The notes: generated by a model not told the origin, from the sequence alone. 64,000 bases of DNA from Antitrichia curtipendula (GCA_951230915.1 OX579637.1:29326001-29390000), one strand, 5' to 3'; positions 1 to 12,299 are shown, counted from the first letter of the stretch. Translations and numbers: made by a program.

Positions 1-985
1 CATTAAAAAAACCTTGCATTCACAGTATTAACTAATCACGGTGCACCTGACTGAGCCGTATTCTCCTTGGAAGCCCACGTCTCCAATGTTTGACAATTCA
101 CTTGCCAAAGAGGCCCAAAAAAATAGGGAGAAGTTGGAAATGTCAACGACACTTGAAGTTCATGAACATATGCAATTGGAGACTCTTAGGTTTTCATTAT
201 ACAATCCTATGCATTCACAGTATCAATTATTCACGGTGCACTTGAGTGATTCATGTTTTCTTTGGAAACCCATGTCTCCAATGTTTGACAATTCATGTGC
301 CAAAGAGGCCCAGAAAAATAGGGAGAAGTTGTGAACATCAAATGCACTTGAAATTTATGAACATATACAAATAAAGACTTTTAGGTTTTGAATATAAAAT
401 CCCATGCATTCATAGTATTAATTAATCACGATGCACTTGAGTGAGTCATGTTCTCCTTTGAAATCCACGTCTCCAATGTTTGACAATTCATGTGCCAAAG
501 AGACCTAAAAAAGTAGGGAGAGTTTGGAAATGTCAAGGACACTTGAAATTCATGAACATATGCAATTGGGGACTTCTAGGTTTTGATTATAAAACCCCAT
601 GCATTCACAATATGAAGTAATTGCGGGGCACTTGAGAGAGTCGTGTTCTCCTTGGAAACCCACGTTTCCTATGTTTGACAATTCACGTGCCAAAGAGGCC
701 CATAAAAGTAGGAAAAAGTTGGAAATATTAAGGACACTTGAACTTCATGAACATATGCAATTGGAGACTCTTAGATTTTGAACATAAAAAACCATGCATT
801 CTTAGTATTAATTAATCTTGGTGCACTTGAGTGAGTTGTGTTTTCCTTGGAATCCCATAGCTCCATTGTTTAACAATTTGCGTGCCGAAGAGGCCCAAAA
901 AAATAGGGAGAAGTTAGAAATGTCAAGGACATTTGAACTTCATGAACATATGCAATTGGGAGTCTTAGGTTTTAACTATAAAATT
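1..985. repeat. 195-bp tandem satellite, about five units, truncated by window edge
   Basis: Units start with GCATTCACAGTATTAA or close variants at 16, 211, 406, 601 and 796, which gives a strict 195-bp period. The array continues to the left of the window and ends near 985, where the sequence becomes ordinary AT-rich DNA. Each unit contains the same blocks (CTCCTTGGAA, CCAATGTTTGACAATTCA, GGGAGAAGTTGGAAATGTC, CATGAACATATGCAATTGG) with scattered substitutions. The period is a multiple of three, and one plus-strand frame is open across long stretches and through a unit junction. It encodes the repeating blocks MFDNS, KEAQKNREKLEM and LHEHMQLETL. Stops interrupt other units. It is either a satellite or a decayed repeat-coding exon. 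Confidence 0.93.
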
Positions 986-1752
986 GCATGCGTTATAATT
1001 ATATGCCCTTTTGCTATTTTGATTTTTATTATTTGACTATTTAAGTTTTAAATCATTATGTGTGTCAATTATGTAAGGTTCATTGCATTGACCTCCATTC
1101 ACGTAGATTATGATCTTATGAATGGTTTTATTTGTTATGTGTCTTAAATCGTAAACCCTTAATTACCCCTATGTGATGAATTTAAACTTTAATTTTTTGT
1201 ATTGGAACTTAGTTTTACTTTAGATAGCCTCTGTTTTCATTGTATATTGCATGATTGTACTATCGGCAGTTAAAAACTAAGGATTGTGTAATACGTTTAT
1301 AAACTTGGAGTGGAATGTAATGTATTAATATGAGACTATAAATTAAATTAATGGTAATTTTAGTGTTCATGAGTCCAAAGAGAATTTTGAAATAAGGGTG
1401 TAAAATAAATAATCTCACTGTAATTTCTCAACATTTGACACTAGTATATGAATATAATTATTATGCAGTTGTTCAAGAATAATTATGATACTTTTGAATT
1501 AGGCTTAGGTGTAACTGGGGCTCATGAACCCTCTACTATGTGTAGAGCCGATAATATTTTTAGAGATAATTATTCTTTGATTTAATTTGATCATGATCAT
1601 GGCTAACTTCTACTAACAATAACTTTTTGATTTTAGGCAATCTAAATAATTGATAGTAAGGGCAACTGAAGTGAACCAAATAAATTTTGCTATTTTGTGT
1701 AATTTATTATCTTTGAGGTTAGGGATGATTGTAAGTATGAGCCTCTGACTAA
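986..1752. other. AT-rich intergenic stretch, nothing recognised
   Basis: No long open frame, RNA gene or clear repeat was seen between the satellite and the next interspersed repeat. Confidence 0.6.
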
Positions 1753-2576
1753 ATTTACCCCTAAAGCCCCGAGCATGTTTTTTGCCAAAAACCACTCAAA
1801 ACTACCACTTCTGCTGTATTCACTTAAGGAAACCAATTTTTTGTTTTTGGGGGAATTTAACTGTTGGATCTTGTACTTAACTTGTCTAAGATCATGTAGT
1901 AAAAATTTCATCAAATTTCACCGTACGGGTTGGAAGATATTAGCATTCAAAGCTGAACAAAAAGTTTTTTTCAAGAAGATGCTTAACCCTTTAGTGTCTA
2001 AGAAGCCCAAATTGGGTCTCACGATTTTTTAAGCAATGTTGAAGAGTTTATATGGAGATTTCTTTAAACTTAAATAATTGTGTATTTGAACCAATGCATA
2101 CAATGTTCTTCATTTAAGCTAATGATATAATAAAATTTTCTATTTCTATTATATTTTCTATAATATAATTAATCAAAATCTGCAACTAAAAATCATGAAT
2201 TCTTAGTACATAAAGGGTTAAATTACCCGAAAAACTAGGATTGTCCATAACTTTTTCATCCCTAGTCCAAATAGAATGAATCAAAGCTTCATGTATAGGT
2301 AAAAACATAATCTTTAAGGAAAACAAATTCATTTTTTTTTTTTTGGACTTTTTGTAATTTTTTTGGAGCTGCCCGCCAATCTCCATTTCTTGCTCATTGT
2401 GCCATAACTTTTTCATCTGGCATCCGATTGAAACAAAAATTATATATCCACAATGCTCTTGCAAAGCTACACAACTTCAAAGAATCTAAAAAAATTCAAC
2501 CTCAAATTGAGACAAGAGGAACCTACTCAGACCCAAATTGTCCCCCAAGGGGATAAGCGAGGCTTTAGGGGTTAAA
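1753..2576. repeat. Interspersed repeat with inverted ends, copy 1
   Basis: The left end reads TTTACCCCTAAAGCC and the right end, reverse complemented, reads TTTAACCCCTAAAGCC, so the ends form a short inverted repeat about 820 bp apart. The interior is colinear with 25846-26487. Shared blocks include GGATCTTGT followed by ACTTGTCTTAGAT, GTGATAAAAAATTT-like sequence, TATTAGCATTCAAAG, and CTAGGATTG followed by CCATAACTTTTTCAT-like text. No coding frame is convincing. It is probably a non-autonomous DNA element (MITE-like), although no target duplication is clear. Confidence 0.7.
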
Positions 2577-2639
2577 TTATGGGTATTATTTAGTAACTGC
2601 TCATCACTACTATTGAAAACACTAAAACCTAGCATCCTA

Positions 2640-3563
2640 AAACCTACAACTTGAAATGAAATCTATGTTGCCTAAGCCTAAATCATTCCATAATCCTACA
2701 TTAAGTTTCATATGTTCAATAAAACAGGGAAGGGAACACCAAAAAGTCTTTACGACTGGAAACCATATAAGGCGTCCCGGCCACAGTGGCTTCTGGTCTT
2801 GCCTTAACCACTCGTTGCCTGGAATTTGATACTTGATTTGCTTTGTGGAAAGCATCGTTGGCTATTTGGAAACCATGCAACGATTCCAATTGTAGTGCAA
2901 CAATCTTCAAAAAGTGGACCAATCAAGATTCGCAATGAGGGTGTAGAATCAAGATCACCTTGTCACTGACAAAATCCGGCTCGTGAGTCATGTTTTCCTC
3001 CATTGAGAAGTGCGCCTTGATACCTTTTTTGAGTGCAGGGAATTTCCAATTGTCAATGGAGAATTGCACTAGCACGCTTGGCGAGTCGAATATGGAAATG
3101 CCTGTGTTCAAATCTAGGTGCGCACGGCCTCCCTCCAATGTAATCAACTTTCGAAGTAAAGGGCCACACGTACACATATTCGGATGTATTGCGGCACGTT
3201 CTTCTAAAACGCATCCAACATTCAAACACATTGAACGTTCACCTTATTTTGAATTTAGGGCGAGAAAGACATCAGGGAAATTCAATCCGGGTTTTTCTTG
3301 TATTAAGCCATGAGCAATGTTACAATAGCTCTTTTTTCTCTTGAGCACAAGAAAACGCTAAGGAGGCTGCGTGGGCTGTGGAAACTGTGGAGACTGCGGA
3401 GATCTCTGGAGTTGCCACGGTTTTGGGTCAGAAGAAAATTGAGATCGGAGGGAAAGAACTGTTACGAGGTAAGATAACATCACTTCCGATTGCTTTCCAT
3501 TTGACAAATTTAGGATCCATCAGTAGATGCGAACCTCCTTCATATTGTAAAATAATTGCATGA
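2640..3563. other. GC-richer stretch with protein-like frames, unrecognised
   Basis: Base composition is richer than the flanks and both strands have medium open frames. The minus strand has 102 residues at 2923-3231 and 68 residues at 2716-2922; the plus strand has frames at 2990-3313 and 3378-3563. The minus-strand peptides have ordinary-looking composition (for example the block VLVQFSIDNWKFPALKKGI) but match no family I know. It could be an exon-intron gene, a captured gene fragment or a transposon relic. Confidence 0.25.
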
Positions 3564-3820
3564 AGAGATTGAAAGGACAAGAGTGTGAACTTCTAAAGTA
3601 TTCTATATGCGCGTCTTTTATGTAGGTAATAGGTGACAGCTCACTTGTTATTGTAGTTGCACTTGCTTCCCTCCCTTTTTGTGAGAAAATAGAGTATTGT
3701 AGAGCTCTGAGCAAATACAAAAGCAGAGTAGAGACAGTGACAACAATGGCTGCACTTGTAAATGGTATGATGAGTTAGTAGAATACACGTATGTATTTTA
3801 CGTATACATTAGTAACATCG

Positions 3821-4722
3821 GAGGATCCCACGATCCTTGGGTCCAGGGATCCCAGGATCTTTGAAACCTCAGGTCCCACAGTCTTTGGTAACGGGGATCC
3901 ACTTTTGTAATCACGAGATAATTTACTAAGTCGGGGGATCCCTAGATGTCTAGTCCTTGAAAGCCTTTGATCACTGAGTCTGGGACTCCCAACACCTCTT
4001 TTACTAGGGTTCCGCTATTAATGGGGTATGTATCCACAGCCTTCTTATTAGTAATCTTTGGATATGACTTGTTTGGGGGATCCCACGATCCATACTCTCT
4101 TTGGTCCTGCCATTTCGGAATCAACGGATCTCTGGCTTGTGATACCGAGATTCCGCTATCCGCTATCGGAGGGATTTTTGGATTTGGAATTAATCTAATC
4201 TGAGGATAATATTTGGGGGACTGCATAATCTCTACTCCTCTTAATTTCTTGGTATCTGAGTCCGAGAACCCTGGATTTCTATTTCATGACGACCCGTTAT
4301 CCAAAGTTCTTCTTTCCTTGTGGATCCCGGATCCTCTTTCTTCTGTTATACCTTCATATGTTGGTAACTCCTATGCCTAGGATCATGGATCAAACATATG
4401 TCAAGTACTGGCTATCAATCTAGCTTAGGGTATCCCCAGATCTGTGTTATTTGGGATCTAGCGGTTGATGGTTCGCTATTCCAGAGTCCACTTTTTTTTA
4501 AGTGTCGCGGTCATCTTCTTGGAGGATTCAAGTATATCTTCTGTAGCCCTGTCATCTTTGAATCAGCAACTTGAAGATATTCTTTATTTTTGGACCTCCC
4601 GAGCTTTGAGTTCAAGTTTCAAGATTTGTATTCTCTAGGATCTTGCTATAGTTGTGTTTTGGATCATAAGTTCATTTTTTTGTTACATTTCCAGTTGTCC
4701 TCACCTGCTTTTGAGGATCCCA
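3821..4722. repeat. GGATCC/GATCC-rich low-complexity tract
   Basis: GGATCC occurs at 3823, 3847, 3895, 3936, 4078, 4322, 4329 and 4715, with many more partial forms (GGATCT, CGATCC, GGATCA). One or none would be expected by chance in 0.9 kb. No regular period is obvious and there is no convincing gene, so it looks like dispersed expansion of a short GATCC motif. The same motif is over-represented through 9411. Confidence 0.65.
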
Positions 4723-5229
4723 TGCTCGAGGAGTTCTACTGTAGTGCAAATTTACAATCGAGGGACTATAGGATCTCTGTTTTTCTAGATTTAGATGTTG
4801 CTCTAAACGATTTTGCATCCTTGAAATGATTGGGATTTGAGTTTTAGCACAAGGGGCATTGCTTCATATTAGGTGTGTGAATAAAGACGTGATGTTCTTA
4901 TACTGTGATGTGATTTGGCTTCTATTTTCACTATCCATCTCACTCTAGATTTCATTCCCGCTATCTACAAGTTCCGTGCATATTCCAAATTCCGAGTTAC
5001 ACATATTTTGGATCATTCTCGACTTCGACAGATGAAAAGAAACTAAAGATTGATAATGGATTGATTTCATTATTGAATCTGATGGTGAAGCAATTATTCC
5101 ATACTGAGGAGCACGTGTGAAAGGTGAATCACAGGGGTCCATTGGAGAATCCGCACCATTCGTCAGTGCAGAATCTGCACCATTCATGAACAACGATTGG
5201 GTTAAGCTGTTTTTTCATAGAGTCGGTGA

Positions 5230-5690
5230 AGTTGGAGTTGGAATTGTGAGGGAGGTTCGTCCCCAAGGCTAGTGGCTTGGTGTGCCAATTTCGATGCAGC
5301 TATGGATTTACATTTTGGTTTTGCCTCACTCTATGAAATTAGAATTTCAAAATGTACTATGCTCACTTCCTCAGAAAGGTGTATTACGATTGGAAGATGT
5401 TTAGGGGTGCATAGTATTGTGGAGCATTGCAGACGTTGTCAGAGCCTCGAGGGAACCGCCGATGGATCCAATCCCATATATTTGTTTGGAAGTATGGTTT
5501 GGACAGGACGTGCATCTGAAGGACGCTGAAGGAGTAACTGTTTTGCCAGATCATATAATCTGCTAGAAGCCGGAATATTATTTTCAGGATGAAACATTTG
5601 GTGAGGACTACGTAGGTGTGACGGTCCTTGATGTCTTTGTTGGTGAGCGGGACGTGATAATGACTTATGCTTGGTGGCCAATGTCGTAGA
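5230..5690 (+). pseudogene. Possible coding relic, unrecognised
   Basis: One plus-strand frame from about 5350 to 5560 reads like protein (blocks PQKGVLRLEDV, LWSIADVVRASREPP, YICLEVWFGQDVHLKDAEG) but has in-frame stops upstream and inside. I do not recognise the family. It lies in the same GGATCC-rich neighbourhood as the 607-residue ORF that follows and may belong to the same transposon. Confidence 0.2.
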
Positions 5691-6333
5691 CCAAAATGTG
5701 AAGATTAGCCTAATTACCTAGAAAGTTGGAGGAATGAGTTAGTATTGGTACATTTTTTTGGTTTGTAGAAATGTAAACCAAGAATACTATCAAGGTTAAC
5801 ACTCGATTCTAATAAGTATAGTAATAGAGAGATAATTAGATTAACAGGAAATTAAGATTTCCTGTTCTTAATGAGAACCGGAACCGGAAGAGGATCCGGA
5901 ACAATATCCGAGAATATCTTGGACTCCTGACATCGGGTGCAGACACGTGCCGGAAGATGTCGAGGGACCTACCGGAAGCCAGCGGAACGTTCCTAGGATC
6001 CAATGGCTCTACCGGGAATTAGGGATGACCGTTTAACGGTCAGATCCTCCCCGGATGTCGGAGGAAACGGGAAACCTAAACGGCTAGGAATTGGGTTAGG
6101 GAAGATGACTCAGGGGTTAACAATTCCACTCTCACTTCTTGATTTGAAGTCTTCAGCAACCTGTGAGTGTTTAGGGATGTTTAGAAGTTTGCAAGAGTGA
6201 GAGCGAGAAACAGTCCTGGTATCCGGATCCGGTTGAGGAGAGAACGTCAACGTAGAGAGGAAGGATCCCGTCGTCTTGTAGTACTTGAGAGTCTGTACAG
6301 GATTTCTGGAGAGAAACAGATAGGCTGTGAGAG

Positions 6334-8157
6334 ATGGTGAAGGTAGAGGGGAGCGGATCGACCGCGATGAAGTCCAAAACAATCTGTCCGGTTATTCCTG
6401 CAAATGAGAGAGAGAGGAAACAACTGGAGGAGGATCTGGGGCAGCCCGGATGTGTGGGATTCCTACGTCGACCTTGGAGTTTGAAGGACGAGGACATGAT
6501 CCAGGAGTTGCTGAAGGAGCAATCCAACGAGTGGGTGAAGACGGCACGCGCTCTTCACGATGAATGGACCCTCAAAACCTGGAAGAGGGTTTACGATTTC
6601 CCCCGACCTAGAGAGGGTTTGGCCTCGCGGATGCACAAGTTTGCGGAGGGTAAGTTTTCTAATCCCCCTCATCACAAAGACGGTTATGCAGTAGCGGATT
6701 GTAAGAACGCTAGGGAGACGAGGATGTTAGAGTTCTTGGTCCCGATTCTGTATTCGGAAAGGCCAACCCGGATCACTGTGACTTGGGCCAACACAATATT
6801 TGGAGCGCTGAGTAGGGAGAGGAAAGTGTTTTGGGGAGCCATAGTGAGGGACTTAGTAGGAAAAATGGTTACCGCCCTGGGAAACACTAAGGCGACTCCG
6901 ATAGGGCCTTTCCTCTTTCCCCTGTACGAGTTCCTTGGGACACTTAGAAGTCATGAGAGGACGGCATACAAAGCCGCAGCCACTCTGCTTAAACTGAACA
7001 TTCCTCCCGTAGTAGAGTCAGAGAGAGGTCATGACGAGGAGTCAGGGAAAGGATCGTCAGAGAGGAAAAGAGAGTCGTCTGAGAGGATCCCATCCTCAAG
7101 AAAAGGGAAAGGATTTAAGAGTGAGAGGAAGTACTCCCCGGGACCTGAAGTTCCGAGGAAGGATAAGTTGGGGAAGATCATAGAGGATCTGAAAAAGGTC
7201 CGAGAGGAACAGGAAGTGGTCAGTCACATATGTGGGTTATTAGGCGGGATAGAGTTGTTTGAGCTGAGAGAGAAAGTAGAAGGATTGCTCAGAGACAACG
7301 ATTTCCGAAAGTGGAAAACCCAGATAAGAGAGTTGACTGAGAAGAACCAGGAACTTAGTCGGAAGTTGGAGGAAAGTAAGAAAGCGAGGAAACTTTCCTT
7401 GGATGCGGAAGAAACACTTTGTAGGATCAGGGGCTTTGTATCACATTTTGGGAATGTCATTAACAAAGCCAAGCTCTTTGATGAAGAAATTCACAAGGCC
7501 GGGCCAGACGCGGCAGCTAAATTAGTAATGGTCATGGCAGAGTATTCAAGTGTGATGGAGAAGATTATGTATGAGATTCGGGATGTTCTCCAACAAGCCG
7601 AGAAGTTAGAGGGTTTTGGCAAGGTATCTATGTCTCCTCTTATAACAGTGAGACCGAAAGATAAACCAAAGGATGAGAAGACACCTGCCAAAGATTTTTT
7701 GAGGCGGAAGTCTGAAGGAGGTGAAGGATCTGTTCTCAGATCCGGATCCAAGGTGAATGCCCGGAAGTCGGAATCCAAACTTGGGACACCACAGAGTAAG
7801 GATTCCAAACCTTCTCCCAAGACACCCGGCTTGACAAAGAAGAAGACCACAGCAAAACGTGCAAGAGAGGTGTCACCTGTGGGTTACCAATCGGAGGAGG
7901 AGGAATCACCGAGCAACTCTACGAAGGAGGACAGTCAATCCGGATCCAATCCTCATTTTGAGTCTCATCCGAGCTCAAAGTCGGAGGAAGATTCAGAACC
8001 AGAGGCCATCTCACCTGCAAAGTTCAAAGGTAAACCTCCAACACCAGCAAAAGGAAAGTCAGCAATTGCAGGGAGGCCGTTAGCTAGTAGGAAGCAGCCT
8101 GTCCGGAAGAGATCCGCCAAGCATGAGGAACCTTCTCCAAAGAAGGCCAAGAAGTAG
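6334..8157 (+). CDS. Intact 607-aa ORF, probable transposon-associated (gag-like) protein
   Basis: This is the longest single uninterrupted ORF in the window, from ATG at 6334 to TAG at 8155-8157. The N-terminal third (about residues 45-220) is globular, with conserved-looking blocks such as WKRVYDFPRPREGLA, RMLEFLVPILYSERP and GALSRERKVFWGAIV. It loosely resembles the 'putative plant transposon protein' type found in gag-like regions of plant retroelements; that assignment is from memory and weak. Residues about 220-430 are charged and helical, likely coiled coil (KIIEDLKKVREEQEVV, ELTEKNQELSRKLEE). Residues 430-607 are low-complexity and rich in Ser, Pro, Lys and Glu, ending in basic clusters (RKRSAKHEEPSPKKAKK) typical of nuclear or nucleic-acid-binding proteins. 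There is no visible zinc knuckle, protease, reverse transcriptase or integrase downstream. A weak TGGTATC primer-site-like string lies at about 6218, but no LTR pair was found. It could instead be a lineage-specific nuclear protein. Confidence 0.6.
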   Translation: MVKVEGSGSTAMKSKTICPVIPANERERKQLEEDLGQPGCVGFLRRPWSLKDEDMIQELLKEQSNEWVKTARALHDEWTLKTWKRVYDFPRPREGLASRMHKFAEGKFSNPPHHKDGYAVADCKNARETRMLEFLVPILYSERPTRITVTWANTIFGALSRERKVFWGAIVRDLVGKMVTALGNTKATPIGPFLFPLYEFLGTLRSHERTAYKAAATLLKLNIPPVVESERGHDEESGKGSSERKRESSERIPSSRKGKGFKSERKYSPGPEVPRKDKLGKIIEDLKKVREEQEVVSHICGLLGGIELFELREKVEGLLRDNDFRKWKTQIRELTEKNQELSRKLEESKKARKLSLDAEETLCRIRGFVSHFGNVINKAKLFDEEIHKAGPDAAAKLVMVMAEYSSVMEKIMYEIRDVLQQAEKLEGFGKVSMSPLITVRPKDKPKDEKTPAKDFLRRKSEGGEGSVLRSGSKVNARKSESKLGTPQSKDSKPSPKTPGLTKKKTTAKRAREVSPVGYQSEEEESPSNSTKEDSQSGSNPHFESHPSSKSEEDSEPEAISPAKFKGKPPTPAKGKSAIAGRPLASRKQPVRKRSAKHEEPSPKKAKK

Positions 8158-9511
8158 ATAGGAAGTTTCTTGAGTTAATCCTAGCTTGGTTAAATCAAAA
8201 ACTCAAGTTTTTGATAGGTAGAAAGCAACTTGTGAGGTGCTTTCCAGGAAGATGCACCTGGACTTCCTCTTTTCCGGGAATTTCGGATCTGAGATCCACT
8301 TTTTTCGGAAAGGGGAGGATGATAGGAAAGTCAACGATTAGTGGATAGGGAATGATGCGTGTCATTCTCTGGTCCTGTTTTTGGATTTTTGGGGACCTTT
8401 AGGGTTTCCCTTTCATTTGGTATTTAGGGGTTGGGAGTTAGTTCCAACTCCGGGCAGTTTGTACTCTTGTTTTTCCTTAATGTCAATTTTCTGCAAAGAA
8501 AGCTTGAGCTTCTACTCCACGGATTTTGTCTGCAAAGTCTGAGTTTTGTGTTGAGAGGAGGGGAAGTGTTTTGTCCACTAATAGTTCAAGTAACTTGATT
8601 TCAAGGAGTTGAAGAGGAGGAGTTACCCCCGGCTTCTGTCTGGATCCAGTTCTGAGAGTCTTTGAACTTGGTTGGGAAACCTATTGTGTACTAGGATAAA
8701 TTCTGGTTGTTGAAGTTTCTTGGATGTCTTCTGAGCAGGATAGCGTTCTTAGGTTGGGTAAATCTTCCGAGAGTGGAGGTGAGTGCTGGCTGACGTCCGA
8801 GAGGTCCTGCTGAATTCGGAAGAGAGAAACAGGAAGATTGTTAGGATCCCCTAGTTATCAAAGTACCAAAAATCCGACCCTTGGAATTCTGTCCGGATAA
8901 GTCTGTCGTTGTAGTAAGAGAGGAAGGTAGAGGTTTCCTGAGTGACCTACTGGTGGGGAGTGATGTCCAGACCAGTTGTGAGGAAGAATCCGCATCCAGA
9001 CTTTGGTGTTTGTCTTGTGTTTATTTTATGTTTCTTTTGAGTGAAAATTCAGTCACTATAATCCATTGAAGAGTAGGATTTATGCTTCCTTCCTAAATCT
9101 GAGAGCGGAACCCTCCGGATAAGAGGTTAAACTTCTACTTTCAGTTACTAAAAGTCCAGGGTACAGATCCAGATTTGGATTCGGAACAGGGTTTGGACAC
9201 TCCTTTCGGTTTCGCATCCGCATCCCAGGGAAATAAGTGGTTACTATAGACAAGGAGAGGCACAGGATGATGACACTCCTCCATGTCTAGTGAAGTGGTA
9301 TGAAATTGTATGAGATAGAAGATACAATAATTTTGGAGTACGGGTGTCGAAGATGGTGTTTCCGGATTTCCGTTCCGGATCCTCTTTGTCTTGGTTTGTG
9401 GTTCCGGATCCCATTCCGTTAATTTTGAGGAAACTACGAGTTAAAGTCCTTTGGAAACGATACACGGGTCATCTTGGGTGTTTTGTCGTTTAAAACACCT
9501 AAACGTAGGAT
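8158..9511. other. Non-coding downstream region, GGATCC/CCGGAT-rich
   Basis: No convincing gene. It is rich in TCCGGAT and GGATCC words (8642, 8844, 9377, 9406), as is the preceding ORF, so both may be parts of one element. A plus-strand frame at 8881-9069 is short and unsupported. Confidence 0.45.
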
Positions 9512-9513
9512 TT

Positions 9514-12130
9514 GTGCTTCCTTGTGCTACGACAGCCAATGTCCAAGTGTTGGTTTCACAATGGTCGTTCGTTGAAAGAGACTGTGGATCACTTCTTTGT
9601 CATTCCTGGCATGGATAATCCTCTAGCTTATCTTGGTAGTAGAATGAAAGCCCCTTATCAATTTGTTGTTCGCAAGCCCAACTTAGAGTTCAAAGATTTG
9701 CTGTATGATCGCAAAAATGGAGAAGATGTGATTTGGATGGTTAGCTCGAAGAGGTGTGGCAAGCATTTGTGTTGCCAGCATTTCAGCCAGTACCTAACGC
9801 TTCTGGTAAGGAAGAAATTCTATTTGAAGTCATTTAAGGACCACCGCAAGTATGGCATTTCCGTTGGTACACAGCTTCACAAAGTGTCGGGGGATCAGAA
9901 GAGGAAATTCATCACACTAACATGGATGAAGTTTGTGGCACGGCATGGTATCTAACTCACGGTATTCCGAAGTCCACATACCACAGTTATATTGAGAGGT
10001 TCAATGAAGGCGTGATTTCGGGGATGGATGGTAACAAAGGGATTAAGCGCCCGAGGATTCAAACTGTGCAGGTCACTGGAACTATAAAAGCGATCATAGA
10101 TGAGAACGCAGATCAAATGCCCCACCAATTGCGTAGCATGGGCACCGGACGCATGGACACAATCAAATTTCTTCTTGTTGGAAGGAATTGGAAATGAGTC
10201 CAAGCGGATGCCAATGAGGTAGTGTCCCTAGTTTCCTTTTTTCTTACTCATTTGTTGCTGAAGTGTACTAGTTTTGGATGTACAGTTGAATGTAGATTAC
10301 GGTCTTCCGCCCGTCAGCCAGTCGACTATAAGTAGACTAAGGAAGGAGCATTTCAACAATGTCTCCATTAAGCTCGTTAGAAGTTCGTTCGCAAAATGTA
10401 GTACCTGCGACCAACTCCAGTAGTTCCTGCTCAAATCACCTAAGGGAAGCTCTGAGTTCATGGAGTTCATGAAGCAACGGACTCAACATCTCAATCACCA
10501 GGCTTCTTGTCGTCGATTGTATGCGTCTTGGCAAGAGGAGTCCAAACGAAACCCTCAAGACATATTTTGTATAATTCACAACAAGATGGACACATCCAAG
10601 ACAGCTCTACCAAAAATGCGGGTGACAACTAAGGCCACGACGGTATTGGGGCAGCTTCCGATGAGCGTAACTGGAATGGTTGCTCAAGGTCATGGTGATG
10701 GGGCGTACGCTCATTACGCTCCATTGTGTTGGCTAGCAGACTCAAACTTCACGATTTCGTCATTGGCCAGGTTGATTCGGCGGCTAGAGGGTCCACCAAT
10801 TCAAGAGGGCGGCGAGCTCTTCCCATACCCGCTTGCAAATTCAATGTTCGAGGCTCTACTAAGAGGAAAGTCCAGATGTATGGACAGTGTAAACTTCACT
10901 AGACTTGGAGATTGAGGGACCTCCAGATGCACCCCGCTTCTTCAAAATTTGTACCTGTAGCTCGACAACTCTGCTAAGGATACCAAGAACAAGTATCTCA
11001 TGGCATTCTTTCACTGCTGACAGCATGAGGTATCTTCAAGGAAATTCAGGTTGGATTTCTACTTGTAGGACACACTCATGAAGACATTGATGCCTATTTC
11101 AGCCACCTCTCAGAGGCCCTGAAGAGCAAGAACACTTTTGTTGTTGCTGACCTCATGAAAGCCTTCATGCAATCCCAAGAACTCTCTTTCATGCCGAAAT
11201 TCATACAAGAGGTGTCGGACTTCAAGTCCTTCGTCAAGGATTACCAGTGCAACGGATCCGCTAGATTAATTGGGCTAGAGGAGATGCATTTATTTAGGTT
11301 CTACGTGGACACTAATGGGGTCCCGGTCATGCGGTTTAAGAAGTCAGCAGTTGATTCACAATGGCTTCCTGTTGATAAACCGTCTCTTCACCTCTAGAAA
11401 AAAGACATCAATGGTCGGCCGATGCTTCCTCCGGGGTGTCCCAAGCTAGTCCCATTCAAGTTCATGTGGAGAAACGAAGTTCCCAAACTGACAAGAAATC
11501 AAGAAAAAGCTAGAGAAGTCGCATGGAAAGCTACTGTGAACAAGGGTTTCATGATGGTAGGATTGGAGAAGTACATCCAATATTGGCATAGTGGAATGTC
11601 TAAATGCGAGGGATTTGCGATTGCGTTCAGGTCTTACGTGGAGTACTGGCAGAATGTCCTCTTTGAGCTGAAGTAACCACTACCCGAAAGTCCGGCGGAA
11701 TTGGTGGAAGGTCTCTAGCCACAGCACGATTCGAGGTTGGCGCGATAGGAAATTCCTCATGCAGGATCAACTACCAATCCTGTAGACGTAGTGCCGGAGG
11801 AAGAGGACCTAGAACTTTATTGTGGACCGGCAAATGAAGCGCCACCGGAGAGCTTTAACCCTTGGTTGGACATACGCCCAGGTTCATGGGTTCTTGTCAA
11901 GCCTGAAGACCCCGACGTCTGTCCTGTCTAGCAAGGAAGAGTTCTTTCCAACGTATGCAGATTGGAAAGAAATGTAAATAACGGGAAGTTCTTGTTGTAG
12001 TATTGGCATCCGGATAACTCCAAGACAACCTTAGAATCACAATATCGGAATTGCTGGCATGGTAAGTGGGTTGTTGAAAACAGTAAGCCCCCTAGGTGGA
12101 TGCTACTTGTGTAGTATACTCAAATTAGTC
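9514..12130 (+). pseudogene. Decayed DUF7869-family, transposase-like gene
   Basis: Fragments of one protein follow each other on the plus strand with stops and frameshifts. The key segment at about 10945-11160 reads LDNSAKDTKNKYLMAF and, after a frameshift, GIFKEIQVGFLLVGHTHEDI followed by DAYFSHLSEAL. The VGHTHEDID-x-x-FS signature and the upstream block (IIHNKMDTSKTALP, VTGMVAQGHGDGAYAHYAP, SLARLIRRLEGPP at 10560-10800) fit the DUF7869 family, widespread in bryophyte, fern and protist genomes and often regarded as transposon-derived (family knowledge, no search run). An apparent 67-bp intron lies at 10219-10285 (GTAGTG...TACAG). C-terminal fragments run through 11422-11676 to about 12115. 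Most in-frame stops are TAG. It is non-functional as it stands. Confidence 0.72.
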
Positions 12131-12299
12131 CAAGATAGTAGATTCAAAGTCAAGGACGATTCCCAAGAAGTGTAGGGAGTCTGCCTTAGGAAATTTGGAT
12201 CGGTCAAACCAAGTGAACCCATGATTCCGTACCTTGTCCGGGCTGGACCGATGCATCATGCAGATGTAAGGTGGAATCGTCCGACTCAATGTACGTCCA

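Noticed and set aside
6215..6232. TGGTATC as a retrotransposon primer-binding site before the 607-aa ORF
   Set aside because: Only seven bases match the initiator-Met pattern, and no flanking LTRs were found; kept only as a remark.
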